Assembly (NCBI GenBank): GCA_018897155.1
Contig: JAHILE010000010.1
Location: 1 to 40,109, forward strand
From: Nanoarchaeota archaeon
GTDB lineage: Archaea; EX4484-52; LFW-46
Reading direction: 5' to 3'
Length of the DNA stretch: 40,109 nucleotides
Made by a program: the position numbers and the translations under genes. Position 1 is the stretch's first letter. Each line of letters opens with the position of its first letter. Positions 7,128-13,980 of this stretch are shown here, one piece after another. Under the pieces are notes generated by a model, which worked only from the letters and a program-made list of their open reading frames with translations, did not search any database and had not been told where the DNA came from.

Positions 7128-8159
7128 ATGAGGCTTTCTGAGTCGCTGAGGCGAGGGATATTGAAAAGTTCTGTTGGCGCACTTATAAATAAATTCAAAG
7201 TAAAAAGCAGGCGCACGGTGTTATTCTTCGAGGAAATTCTGGCAAACTATATAAAAGCATGTGAAGACGCCAGCTATGCGGAAAACTTTGAAAAAATCGG
7301 AGAAAGATGGTGTATTCTAGGAACAAAGGAACTTACTCCGCCGCCAATTAAAAAACTCCCTTTATCGCTGTTCTTCAAAATAATGAAAATGGTTTGGACA
7401 ACAATCGGAATACTTGATGATCTCTCATTCAAGAGAGATGGAAACATTATTATTCTTAAAGCGAAAGGAAATACAATAACAAGAACTATCGGCAGGAGCA
7501 ATTTCATGATTGGTTGCTTCGCAGGTGTTCTGAAAGCAATGTTATCGTGTAATATCAAATGCATCCGCGCCGTGCAGGACAAAAATGCCGGCGAGGAATA
7601 TGTATTTGAAATAGGTGCGCCAAAGCAGTTTTGTGCCGGCTCCAAGGAAAAGGAGACATATGACATGTTAAACGGCTCTAAAGGATTGGACGGGTTATCG
7701 CTCGCAGAAGCCATCAGGAAAAAAATATTCCAAGTCAAAGGAAACCGAATATTCTTTAGGGGGACGTCACTATGCAACTCTGAAAACACTCTGTTTCACA
7801 TACTCGGCGAAGAAAATATCATGCCAGAAGCAATACCTGAACTATCGTATAAATATTTCAGCAAACTTATCGAAAGCGACGCATCGGCGCCTAAAAAACT
7901 CACTTTGCTCAAGAATCTGCTGCAAATAATGGGGTGGGGAAGAATTGCAATAATTCAACGCGGCAAAAACATTATTATCAACGCACATAATCCGCCTTAT
8001 GGGCTACAGGCAGAAAAAGACAATTGGAATTTCATAGGAGGGACTATCCTCGGATACCTCTGGCTGATACGCAGAGATTTTAAGATGGTGTCTGTAAAAG
8101 AACGGCCAAGACATCTTATGATAACTTACAAGTATGGGAACTATGACAGCCGGAAATAA
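7128..8159 (+). CDS. Tandem V4R-like (4-vinyl reductase-like) protein
   Basis: A 343-residue soluble protein built of two similar halves. Both contain a helical run, a GNIIIL/GKNIIIN strand, a glycine-rich helix (NFMIGCFAGVLKAML at 125-139; NFIGGTILGYLWLI at 301-314), then a basic segment and a final strand pair (EEYVFEIG at 156-163; HLMITYKYG at 329-337). This pattern resembles the V4R/XylR-N small-molecule-binding fold, but the conserved metal or ligand cysteines are not obvious. It may be a sensor for the nearby signalling genes; that is inference from context. Confidence 0.4.
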   Translation: MRLSESLRRGILKSSVGALINKFKVKSRRTVLFFEEILANYIKACEDASYAENFEKIGERWCILGTKELTPPPIKKLPLSLFFKIMKMVWTTIGILDDLSFKRDGNIIILKAKGNTITRTIGRSNFMIGCFAGVLKAMLSCNIKCIRAVQDKNAGEEYVFEIGAPKQFCAGSKEKETYDMLNGSKGLDGLSLAEAIRKKIFQVKGNRIFFRGTSLCNSENTLFHILGEENIMPEAIPELSYKYFSKLIESDASAPKKLTLLKNLLQIMGWGRIAIIQRGKNIIINAHNPPYGLQAEKDNWNFIGGTILGYLWLIRRDFKMVSVKERPRHLMITYKYGNYDSRK

Positions 8160-8184
8160 AGCGTGATGCTTTCGCGCCGAAAGG

Positions 8185-9069
8185 TTATATCAGCAACCAT
8201 GCGGTCAGAAAAACAAAAGATAGGCTGCCAAAAAAATGGGCGCGCCGAGCATTGTCGCGGTGCATAAGTAGGAGCGTAATTGCTGAAAAAGGTAGCATAA
8301 CCGTAAGCTTCGGCAAAGCCGCCAATATCAGAACGAAGTAGGCAACAAGCAGCGATAATATCAGCGCCTTTGCAGCGGCATATCCAAAGCAAACCGGCAC
8401 AGTCCTTATTCCTGCCGCCTTATCGCCCTTATAGTCCCTTATATCAGATATCATGCTTAGAATCATAATAAAAAAAGAAAGCGCTACATAGTATAAAACA
8501 GCTTCGAATGTGAGTGATGTGGCTGCAGCACCGATTAAAAATGCCTGCATAACACCAAATCCTGTGTATATGTTCTTTATGAAGAGATATTTCTTGATCC
8601 TTAGATATGAATAAACAATGCCGGATGCTGCGGAACTTATGTAAAACATGAAAGAAGCAGATGATAAATGGGCAGATAGTATACCACCCAATAGCAGAGC
8701 CGCGACGGATATCACCTTTCCCTCAAAAACAGACGTAAACGGATTTTCAGATTTTCCGTTAGCAGCATCCTCTTTTTTGTCAGTTATATTGTTGAACGAA
8801 TATGTGCCGGCGCAGACTAAGAATGCCGATAGAATAACAAATATCATCTTCCCAGACGGCAGATTAAACATAAGATATCCGCTTAACGCCATAAAGGCGC
8901 AAAAAATACAAAGATTTATCCGCAGATACTTCAAAAGATGCGCGATACTTCCGTTTAGCAACCTAATCACATCCTTACTTGAAGCTGCCGTCACCGCCAA
9001 CCGATATTTTTTCCGCATTCCTGAAAACCCATTAATAGCCATCAGCAAACGACCCTCACAATCTCCCAT
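8185..9069 (-). CDS. UbiA-family prenyltransferase
   Basis: A 294-residue integral membrane protein with about eight hydrophobic segments. It carries both Mg-diphosphate motifs of the UbiA superfamily: NNITDKKED (93-101) and SDIRDYKGDKAAG (208-220). Archaeal members include digeranylgeranylglyceryl phosphate synthase, which adds the second lipid chain of ether lipids, and quinone or other aromatic prenyltransferases. I cannot separate these here. Its ATG abuts the stop codon of the upstream synthase gene (TGAATG), so the two are translationally coupled, which is an odd pairing. Confidence 0.85.
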   Translation of the reverse strand: MGDCEGRLLMAINGFSGMRKKYRLAVTAASSKDVIRLLNGSIAHLLKYLRINLCIFCAFMALSGYLMFNLPSGKMIFVILSAFLVCAGTYSFNNITDKKEDAANGKSENPFTSVFEGKVISVAALLLGGILSAHLSSASFMFYISSAASGIVYSYLRIKKYLFIKNIYTGFGVMQAFLIGAAATSLTFEAVLYYVALSFFIMILSMISDIRDYKGDKAAGIRTVPVCFGYAAAKALILSLLVAYFVLILAALPKLTVMLPFSAITLLLMHRDNARRAHFFGSLSFVFLTAWLLI

Positions 9070-10191
9070 TCACGCCAACACCCTCCTGCATTTAATCTCC
9101 GAAACAATCGTTTCAATTTCTTCATCCGACAATGAATCTCTCTTGCGTTCGTATGCCTCCTTTATAGCTTTTAAGACAATCTCCGCATCTTCGGGAGCTA
9201 TTTCATCTCCGCACTTTTCGCGAAGAACGTGTTCAATTCCTTTTCTTCCGCTATGCTTTCCGATACAAATCTTTCTTTTTTGCCCCACATCTTCGGGATT
9301 CAGGAACTCATAAGTTTTCGGATTCTTAAGAATCCCGTCAACATGTATGCCGGACTCATGCGCGAACGCATTTTCGCCCACAAGCGGCTTGTGCTTCTGA
9401 AGGCGTATTCCCGATAGTTCCTGAACCGTGCCGCATATTTCCTTCAGCATATTGAACTTTACATTCACCTCCATCCCGCAAAGATAATGCAGCGCAGTGC
9501 ACACCTCCTCAATCGGGGCATTTCCTGCCCGCTCGCCTATCCCGGTAAAAGTTCCTGAAAAGCAGTCGGCTCCTGCAAGTATTCCTTCGACAGTGTTCGC
9601 AGTCGCCATGCCGAAATCGTTGTGGAAATGAATCGCGACCTCGCATCTGGCGCTGTTCCTGACATACCACACAAGCTTTCTTGCTGATTCCGGAGTAAGG
9701 CATCCCACTGTATCCGCGATGAAAAACATGGCAATTTTGCCGTGAATCTCTTTAAGAAACTGCTTCAGATATGCCATGTCCGCCCTTGTGGCATCCTCTC
9801 CTGCAAAATCCACGGCAATTCCGTGCGAGCGCGCATAATCAATCATTTCGCAGGAATTCCTGATATTTTCATCGCGCGTTATTTTCAGCTTCTGGGCAAT
9901 GTGCAAATCCGAGAGCGGCGAGAACAAAGTGATTCTTTCGGCGCCTGCATTGATTGCCGCATCAATATCAGGCTTCTTAGCCCTGGAGGTGGCAGAAACC
10001 CTGTTGCCGAACATGCGCGTAAGCTCTTTTGTTGCCCTGAACTCTGTTTCGGAAACCGCCGGCATTATATCTATCAGGTCTGCGCCGAAATCCATTATTT
10101 TTTCCGCCATCCGGATTTTTTCGCCAAACCCGAACACAACGCCGGGCATCTGCTCGCCGTCGCGAAGCGTTGTGTCGTGTATCTTTACGAT
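9070..10191 (-). CDS. Homocitrate/isopropylmalate/citramalate synthase family enzyme
   Basis: A DRE-TIM metallolyase that condenses acetyl-CoA with an oxo-acid. The essential opening motif HDTTLRDGEQ is present, as are the metal site HFHND, GIGERAGNA and HESGIHVDG. At about 373 residues it lacks the C-terminal leucine-binding regulatory domain of LeuA, so it resembles AksA/NifV-type homocitrate synthases; substrate assignment is not safe. The motif lies upstream of the first ATG (10149) and no ATG, GTG or TTG occurs in frame before it. An AGGTGG ribosome-binding site sits 7 nt before an ATC codon at 10191, which I take as the likeliest start. A sequencing error is the alternative. Confidence 0.85.
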   Translation of the reverse strand: MVKIHDTTLRDGEQMPGVVFGFGEKIRMAEKIMDFGADLIDIMPAVSETEFRATKELTRMFGNRVSATSRAKKPDIDAAINAGAERITLFSPLSDLHIAQKLKITRDENIRNSCEMIDYARSHGIAVDFAGEDATRADMAYLKQFLKEIHGKIAMFFIADTVGCLTPESARKLVWYVRNSARCEVAIHFHNDFGMATANTVEGILAGADCFSGTFTGIGERAGNAPIEEVCTALHYLCGMEVNVKFNMLKEICGTVQELSGIRLQKHKPLVGENAFAHESGIHVDGILKNPKTYEFLNPEDVGQKRKICIGKHSGRKGIEHVLREKCGDEIAPEDAEIVLKAIKEAYERKRDSLSDEEIETIVSEIKCRRVLA

Positions 10192-10198
10192 GCTAAAA

Positions 10199-10204
10199 CC
10201 ACCT
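10199..10204 (-). promoter_or_regulatory. Ribosome-binding site pointing to a non-ATG start
   Basis: The minus strand reads AGGTGG, then 7 nt, then ATC GTA AAG and the conserved synthase N-terminus. A TATA element TTATTTAAATAA lies about 25-35 bp upstream (near 10223-10236). The layout argues that the gene starts here and not at the internal ATG. Confidence 0.5.
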
Positions 10205-10278
10205 ATGTTTTAATATTTGTCTTTGTTATTTAAATAATTTACTATTATGTTTAAACATAATCGCATATTGTAATCGAC

Positions 10279-10300
10279 TATATATAAAAGCGTATATAAT
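10279..10300 (+). promoter_or_regulatory. TATA elements upstream of the first KaiC-like paralog
   Basis: TATATAAAAG (10281-10290) and GTATATAAT (10292-10300) precede the ATG at 10322. The second lies about 26 bp from the ATG and would give a leaderless mRNA. Confidence 0.45.
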
Positions 10301-10321
10301 ATTATCTTATTAGGGATTTAG

Positions 10322-10864
10322 ATGAACATGCTTGAAGATGTCTCTGAAAGTAAATTTCTGTTGATAGTGCTTTCTGAAGAGCAATACATGAAACAGATAT
10401 ACGAAATAGTCATGTCCATCAAACAGACAAAGAACAAAGTCTGCTATGTGTGCATCAGCAAGCCGTACGGCGATGTTGTTGAAGACCTGAAAAAGAACGG
10501 CATTGACACAAAAGCCTTTGTATTTATCGATGTCTTAAGCAGCCACTATGAAAAGCCGCGGCCAATAAAAAACTGCATATTTCTTGATTCCCCGGACCTG
10601 GATTCCATAAAGCGCGCAATAGATGGAGCCATAGCACAAGAAGCCTGCAGTGTCTTGCTTTTTGATACCCTGTCCGCGATGCTTATATACCAGGAAAGCT
10701 TTCCGGTTCTCAGGTTCGCCCACAGCATGACAATGGGAAAAAATCAGGAAAACGTAAAGAAGGTGTTCCTCGTTCTTAAAAAAGGAAATGGTATTGAAAA
10801 AGAGAACGCTTCACTGATAAGCGACCTGAAGATGTTTGCGGACAAAACGCTAGAGATATGTTAG
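10322..10864 (+). CDS. P-loop-less RecA/KaiC-like protein, paralog 1
   Basis: A 180-residue protein with the strand order of a KaiC-type core but no Walker A: after strand 1 (FLLIVLSEEQ) there is no GxxxxGKT. Recognisable parts are VCYVCISKPYGDVVEDLKKNG, FIDVLSSHY, a Walker B-like strand SVLLFDTLSAML and the terminal DLKMFADKTLEI. About half the residues match the next gene, including FIDVLSSHY, FLDSP and MFADK. Similar P-loop-less KaiC relatives in archaea (for example DUF835- and DUF7504-type proteins) have no established function. I infer an ATP-independent signalling partner. Confidence 0.6.
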   Translation: MNMLEDVSESKFLLIVLSEEQYMKQIYEIVMSIKQTKNKVCYVCISKPYGDVVEDLKKNGIDTKAFVFIDVLSSHYEKPRPIKNCIFLDSPDLDSIKRAIDGAIAQEACSVLLFDTLSAMLIYQESFPVLRFAHSMTMGKNQENVKKVFLVLKKGNGIEKENASLISDLKMFADKTLEIC

Positions 10865-10880
10865 AGCATCGGGATTTAAA

Positions 10881-10890
10881 ACTATATAAA
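10881..10890 (+). promoter_or_regulatory. TATA box between the two paralogs
   Basis: ACTATATAAA lies about 25 bp before an ATG at 10911, which opens a three-codon ORF (Met-Arg-Ala-stop) whose TGA overlaps the true start at 10919. The second paralog therefore seems to have its own promoter. Confidence 0.5.
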
Positions 10891-10918
10891 CAGTATCGCT
10901 CAATAACTACATGAGAGC

Positions 10919-11482
10919 ATGAGCCTAAAAAAGGATATTGAAAAAAGCAAGTTCCTTGTTTTTCTGCTTGATGAGGACCATCACATTGACGAAGTTGTTG
11001 AGGTGACAAAGTCCCTTAAAAACAAGGATTCCAAAATCTGCTACGTGTGCCTGAGCAGAACATTTGATGACGTTTGCGGCGACTTCGAAAAAAAGGGGAT
11101 GGACCTAAAAAGGTTCTATTTCATAGATGTCCTGAGTTCGCATTACGGCAAAAAGAAGAACGAAAAAAACTGCCTGTTTCTTGATTCGCCGACAAACATT
11201 CAGGAAATAAAGCGCACGATACTAACCGTGCTGAAGGAAAAGAAATGCAACACCCTGATACTGGACACAATATCCGCAATGCTTGTTTATCATGACGCAA
11301 GAAACATAGAGCAATTCACCAATGATATCCTTTTGGAAGAGCAGAACAAAGAAAAGATCATTTACATGGCGTTCAAGCATAACCTTTGCACTCTGCCTCA
11401 TGAGAACGAAATGCTGATAAATGACCTCAACATGTTCGCAGACAAGATGATTGACATATCGCTAAAAAAAGCCAGTAAATAG
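10919..11482 (+). CDS. P-loop-less RecA/KaiC-like protein, paralog 2
   Basis: A 187-residue paralog of the preceding gene. It shares KICYVCLSR, a FEKKGMDLKRFYFIDVLSS block, NCLFLDSP, IKRTILTVL, a Walker B-like LILDTISAMLVYH and the closing LINDLNMFADKMIDI. It also lacks a Walker A. The high conservation around the LDT-SAML strand and the C-terminal helix suggests that those surfaces matter. It is followed 33 nt later by a CheY-like gene in the same direction, so a link to phospho-signalling is likely but unproven. Confidence 0.6.
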   Translation: MSLKKDIEKSKFLVFLLDEDHHIDEVVEVTKSLKNKDSKICYVCLSRTFDDVCGDFEKKGMDLKRFYFIDVLSSHYGKKKNEKNCLFLDSPTNIQEIKRTILTVLKEKKCNTLILDTISAMLVYHDARNIEQFTNDILLEEQNKEKIIYMAFKHNLCTLPHENEMLINDLNMFADKMIDISLKKASK

Positions 11483-11530
11483 GCAAAATGTTTTTAATGG
11501 ATTAAATCAAAAATAATGGAGGAAGAAAAA

Positions 11531-11899
11531 ATGGCAAAAAAAATAATGGTTGTAGATGATGAGGAAAGCCTGCGGGAACTGTTAGATGCCGTATTGACGC
11601 CAGAAGGCTATGAAGTTACGCTCGCATCAGACGGAAAGGACTGCCTTGAGAAGCTGAAAACATTAACTCCTGACCTCATTCTGCTTGACATGATGATGCC
11701 GGGTTTGTCGGGAAGGGAAACCTGCGAGAAAATAAGGGAAAACCCGAAAACAAAAGGCCTGAAAGTCGCTTTTCTCACAGTAGCAAGATTTTCCGAATCA
11801 GGAAAAGACACTTTGAAGAAGATGCAGGTATCGGATTACATAACAAAGCCGTTTGACAATGCGGATTTAATCAAGCGAGTAAAGAAGATTATTGGCTAA
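11531..11899 (+). CDS. CheY-like single-domain response regulator
   Basis: A 122-residue receiver domain with nothing attached. It has the acidic pair Asp9-Asp10 (VVDDEE), the phosphoacceptor Asp53 (LLLDMMMPG), Thr83 (FLTVA) and Lys106 (ITKPF). A GGAGG site at 11518-11522 is correctly spaced for the ATG at 11531, so I prefer this start to the ATG at 11516. The probable phosphodonor is the Cache-HAMP kinase at 13981-15612, and the CheC-type protein is a candidate phosphatase. The 3' end overlaps the convergent small gene by 11 bases. Confidence 0.95.
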   Translation: MAKKIMVVDDEESLRELLDAVLTPEGYEVTLASDGKDCLEKLKTLTPDLILLDMMMPGLSGRETCEKIRENPKTKGLKVAFLTVARFSESGKDTLKKMQVSDYITKPFDNADLIKRVKKIIG

Positions 11900-12110
11900 A
11901 TACGCGCTTTATATGGTATTTTTTATAAAGGGGGATAATCTTTTTTTCTGCAGCTTCATCGCCCATTAATTTCTGCATAAAGAAAAAACATTCGTCAAGA
12001 AACTCTTTCGGGTATTTTTCCGGAGCATCAAAAGTTCCGACAACAAGTTCTGCAGAATCTGCTCCCAAAACATCGCCAATTCCCGCCAGCACATCGTCCT
12101 TAAGCCCCAT
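11889..12110 (-). CDS. Small signalling-island protein, paralog A
   Basis: About 73 residues from the ATG at 12110 (a TTG at 12134 would add eight). It is clearly paralogous to the gene at 13264-13491: both have MxLKxD at the start, a FDxPxKYPxxFLxEC block, then GxExAEKK and PLYKKY at the end. No cysteine pair, metal site or DNA-binding motif stands out. It follows a membrane protein gene, as does its paralog. I do not recognise the family. It is probably a helical cytosolic adaptor. Confidence 0.6.
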   Translation of the reverse strand: MGLKDDVLAGIGDVLGADSAELVVGTFDAPEKYPKEFLDECFFFMQKLMGDEAAEKKIIPLYKKYHIKRVFSQ

Positions 12111-12153
12111 TAAAACCACAACATCAACATCCAAACATTACTCTTTCAAATAA

Positions 12154-12258
12154 TCAATATATCTCTTCTGAATGCATCCGACACATTATCAAGCCAACGA
12201 TTCCAAGCACATACCGATGAATGAAGAATCCTGCAGCATTGCCCGGCAGTTCTGTTTA
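12154..12258 (-). other. In-frame ORF continuing past the stop of the 7TM-like gene
   Basis: After the TAA of the membrane protein (12256-12258) the same frame stays open for 33 codons to TGA at 12154-12156. It encodes AAGFFIHRYVLGIVGLIMC, which would make one more membrane helix. This may be a decayed 3' end, a readthrough extension or chance. Confidence 0.25.
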
Positions 12259-13029
12259 TTTCACATCAAGCAAATCCTTTGTATAGTACATTCCTGCGCC
12301 TATTGTGAAGAATGCCAGAGAAAATAAAATATCCACCCAATTGCCCGTATAATATGTGCCCGCCGAAGTAGTCCATGAGAATGAAAAATCAGCCATAGAC
12401 TGTATGATGAATCCCGCGCATATTATCGAAATCGGCTTAAACATCTTTCCTCCGCGGATTAATGTCAATAAAACAATCGTAAACGACAAAAACACGGCAT
12501 CGCCAACAGGATAAAACACGTTCAATGCCTTTTCAATGCCGGATACATTTTCAACAAGCTTTGACTGGATAAATAGAATATAAGTGACTGCGAAAACCGC
12601 AACAGGAATTACCGCCAGTTTTATGATTGTTCCGGCATCAAACGAATTCTTTATGCTTTTCAAAAGCCAGAAAAGCCCCCACGAAGCAGAAAGCACGGTC
12701 CCGACAAACAAAGCATCTGCTATTGAAGGATATGGAACTTCAAGTTTCATCGCGATGTTGTAATACAGCCATGTGAGCGCGCCAAAGCCCCAAAAAAGAA
12801 GCCCAATCGAGATAAATAAAAGAGATTTTCCGAGCGCGCTTCCAAACGAAAACGCCTTTGCCTGCTTAATTCCTATTGCTGCAGCAAATGCAATTATGAG
12901 AAACTGCCCGACATCTGTGATAAAATACCTTAAATCCGAAGGGGCTCCCTTAGACGGCTCAAGAGCCATTCCCGCAATAGCGAGCGCGCTTATCAGCACG
13001 AATCCTAAAAATAATTTAGCAGATGCCAT
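12256..13029 (-). CDS. Multi-spanning membrane protein, probable sensor
   Basis: About 257 residues with seven or eight hydrophobic segments and short loops. The segment LEVPYPSIADALFVG resembles the P-x-PS-x-AD signature seen in the membrane sensing regions of many bacterial diguanylate cyclases and kinases, but no output domain is attached. Translation most likely starts at ATG 13029 (TTG 13041 is possible); a TATA element TTTATATATG lies around 13061-13070. It is followed by the small paralog A gene. I infer a membrane receptor working through a separate partner. Confidence 0.55.
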   Translation of the reverse strand: MASAKLFLGFVLISALAIAGMALEPSKGAPSDLRYFITDVGQFLIIAFAAAIGIKQAKAFSFGSALGKSLLFISIGLLFWGFGALTWLYYNIAMKLEVPYPSIADALFVGTVLSASWGLFWLLKSIKNSFDAGTIIKLAVIPVAVFAVTYILFIQSKLVENVSGIEKALNVFYPVGDAVFLSFTIVLLTLIRGGKMFKPISIICAGFIIQSMADFSFSWTTSAGTYYTGNWVDILFSLAFFTIGAGMYYTKDLLDVK

Positions 13030-13067
13030 AGCTACCCACAATACTTAATATTCATGAAGGCATATAT

Positions 13068-13224
13068 AAACAATTATTTTTTCAATTGTTTCGCGCGCAA
13101 CCGCCGATACGCTCGTGAACTATGGTAAATTCAAGAACTTCTGATAACAACAGTTCATAATGCTTGAATTCACTATCTAGTTAATTGCCAATATTATAGT
13201 TATCAAAAGATGCGCAATTAACTA
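13068..13224. repeat. Cluster of inverted repeats
   Basis: Three perfect inverted repeats lie in one 222-bp spacer: AAACAATT/AATTGTTT (13068-13075, 13084-13091); AATTCAAG/CTTGAATT (13128-13135, 13163-13170) enclosing GAACT/AGTTC (13135-13139, 13152-13156); and TAGTTAATTGC/GCAATTAACTA (13178-13188, 13214-13224). They lie between the 75-residue gene and the 7TM-like gene. They may be terminators, RNA-processing sites or operators. Confidence 0.5.
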
Positions 13225-13263
13225 TACTCCCGGCTTTGCAAGGAGACTTCTCAGCGTTAATTT

Positions 13264-13491
13264 CTACTGATGGGCTTTCATATATTTTTTATATAAGGGC
13301 CCGAACTTTTTTTCCGCGCTCTCCTGACCTATAATATCCCCCAGAAAGTGCGTACACTCCTCCAGAAAGTCCGCAGGATATTTTCTAGGATCATCAAAAA
13401 GATACACTTGCTTGGCTACAAGTTCCCCGCCAATTTCTTCAATTATTTTTTTAGCATCCTCTTTCAGCGCCATATTAATCATTTCATCCAT
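13264..13491 (-). CDS. Small signalling-island protein, paralog B
   Basis: A 75-residue protein, the partner of paralog A. After a variable N-terminus (MDEMINMALKEDAKK) it has FDDPRKYPADFLEEC, then GQESAEKKFGPLYKKY. The conserved cysteine, the KYP-x2-FL block and the PLYKKY tail are kept while the rest diverges, so both copies are under selection. It starts 10 bp after the stop of a signal-peptide membrane protein. Function unknown; the neighbours suggest a soluble component of a membrane-sensor module. Confidence 0.65.
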   Translation of the reverse strand: MDEMINMALKEDAKKIIEEIGGELVAKQVYLFDDPRKYPADFLEECTHFLGDIIGQESAEKKFGPLYKKYMKAHQ

Positions 13492-13501
13492 GCAAATTTA
13501 C

Positions 13502-13909
13502 TCAATGTTTTTTGAGGGCGCCGCTAATCAATTTTTTGCGCCCGGCGTACATAGAATATCCCGCATATGCAAATATCAAGAGTGCTACTGTCCTTAAATT
13601 ATCCTCGATTTGCACTGACAGCTCGGATGAATCTCCTATGCCTGCAATGTAGAAGATGAAGCAGGTAATTGACGCTATCCCTATCAGAATGATACCCGCG
13701 GCATACAGCTTCATAGTGCTTCCTATCATCCCCCCGAATGCCTTGACACCCGTGTATGCTGCGACAAACGCGGCTATAAACCCTATGAAGCCTATGCTCC
13801 ACTCCAAATATTCCGGCTCGCTTAATTCTCCGGCTTCCTCGGCGAGAACAGGCGCAACAAGGGCAAACAAAAATACTGCTGACAATAAAAGTATTTCTAG
13901 TTTTTTCAT
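13502..13909 (-). CDS. Small membrane protein with signal peptide
   Basis: From ATG 13909 the protein is 135 residues. It begins with a cleavable-looking signal (MKKLEILLLSAVFLFALVAP, then VLAEEAGE), followed by three membrane helices (GFIGFIAAFVAAYTG; YAAGIILIGIASITCFIFYI; VALLIFAYAGYSMYAG) and a short basic tail. A palindromic TATA element GTATATATAC at 13931-13940 is 25 bp upstream, which predicts a leaderless mRNA and argues against longer starts. It is paired with small paralog B. No family recognised. Confidence 0.6.
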   Translation of the reverse strand: MKKLEILLLSAVFLFALVAPVLAEEAGELSEPEYLEWSIGFIGFIAAFVAAYTGVKAFGGMIGSTMKLYAAGIILIGIASITCFIFYIAGIGDSSELSVQIEDNLRTVALLIFAYAGYSMYAGRKKLISGALKKH

Positions 13910-13930
13910 ATGCAATATATTGCAGAGGTA

Positions 13931-13940
13931 GTATATATAC
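13931..13940 (-). promoter_or_regulatory. TATA box for the small membrane protein
   Basis: GTATATATAC, a perfect palindrome, is centred about 26 bp before ATG 13909. It sets this start and gives the downstream pairs a promoter separate from that of the kinase. Confidence 0.5.
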
Positions 13941-13980
13941 ATATTATGCATATAGCCCTCATCATTTGGTCTGCCATCCC

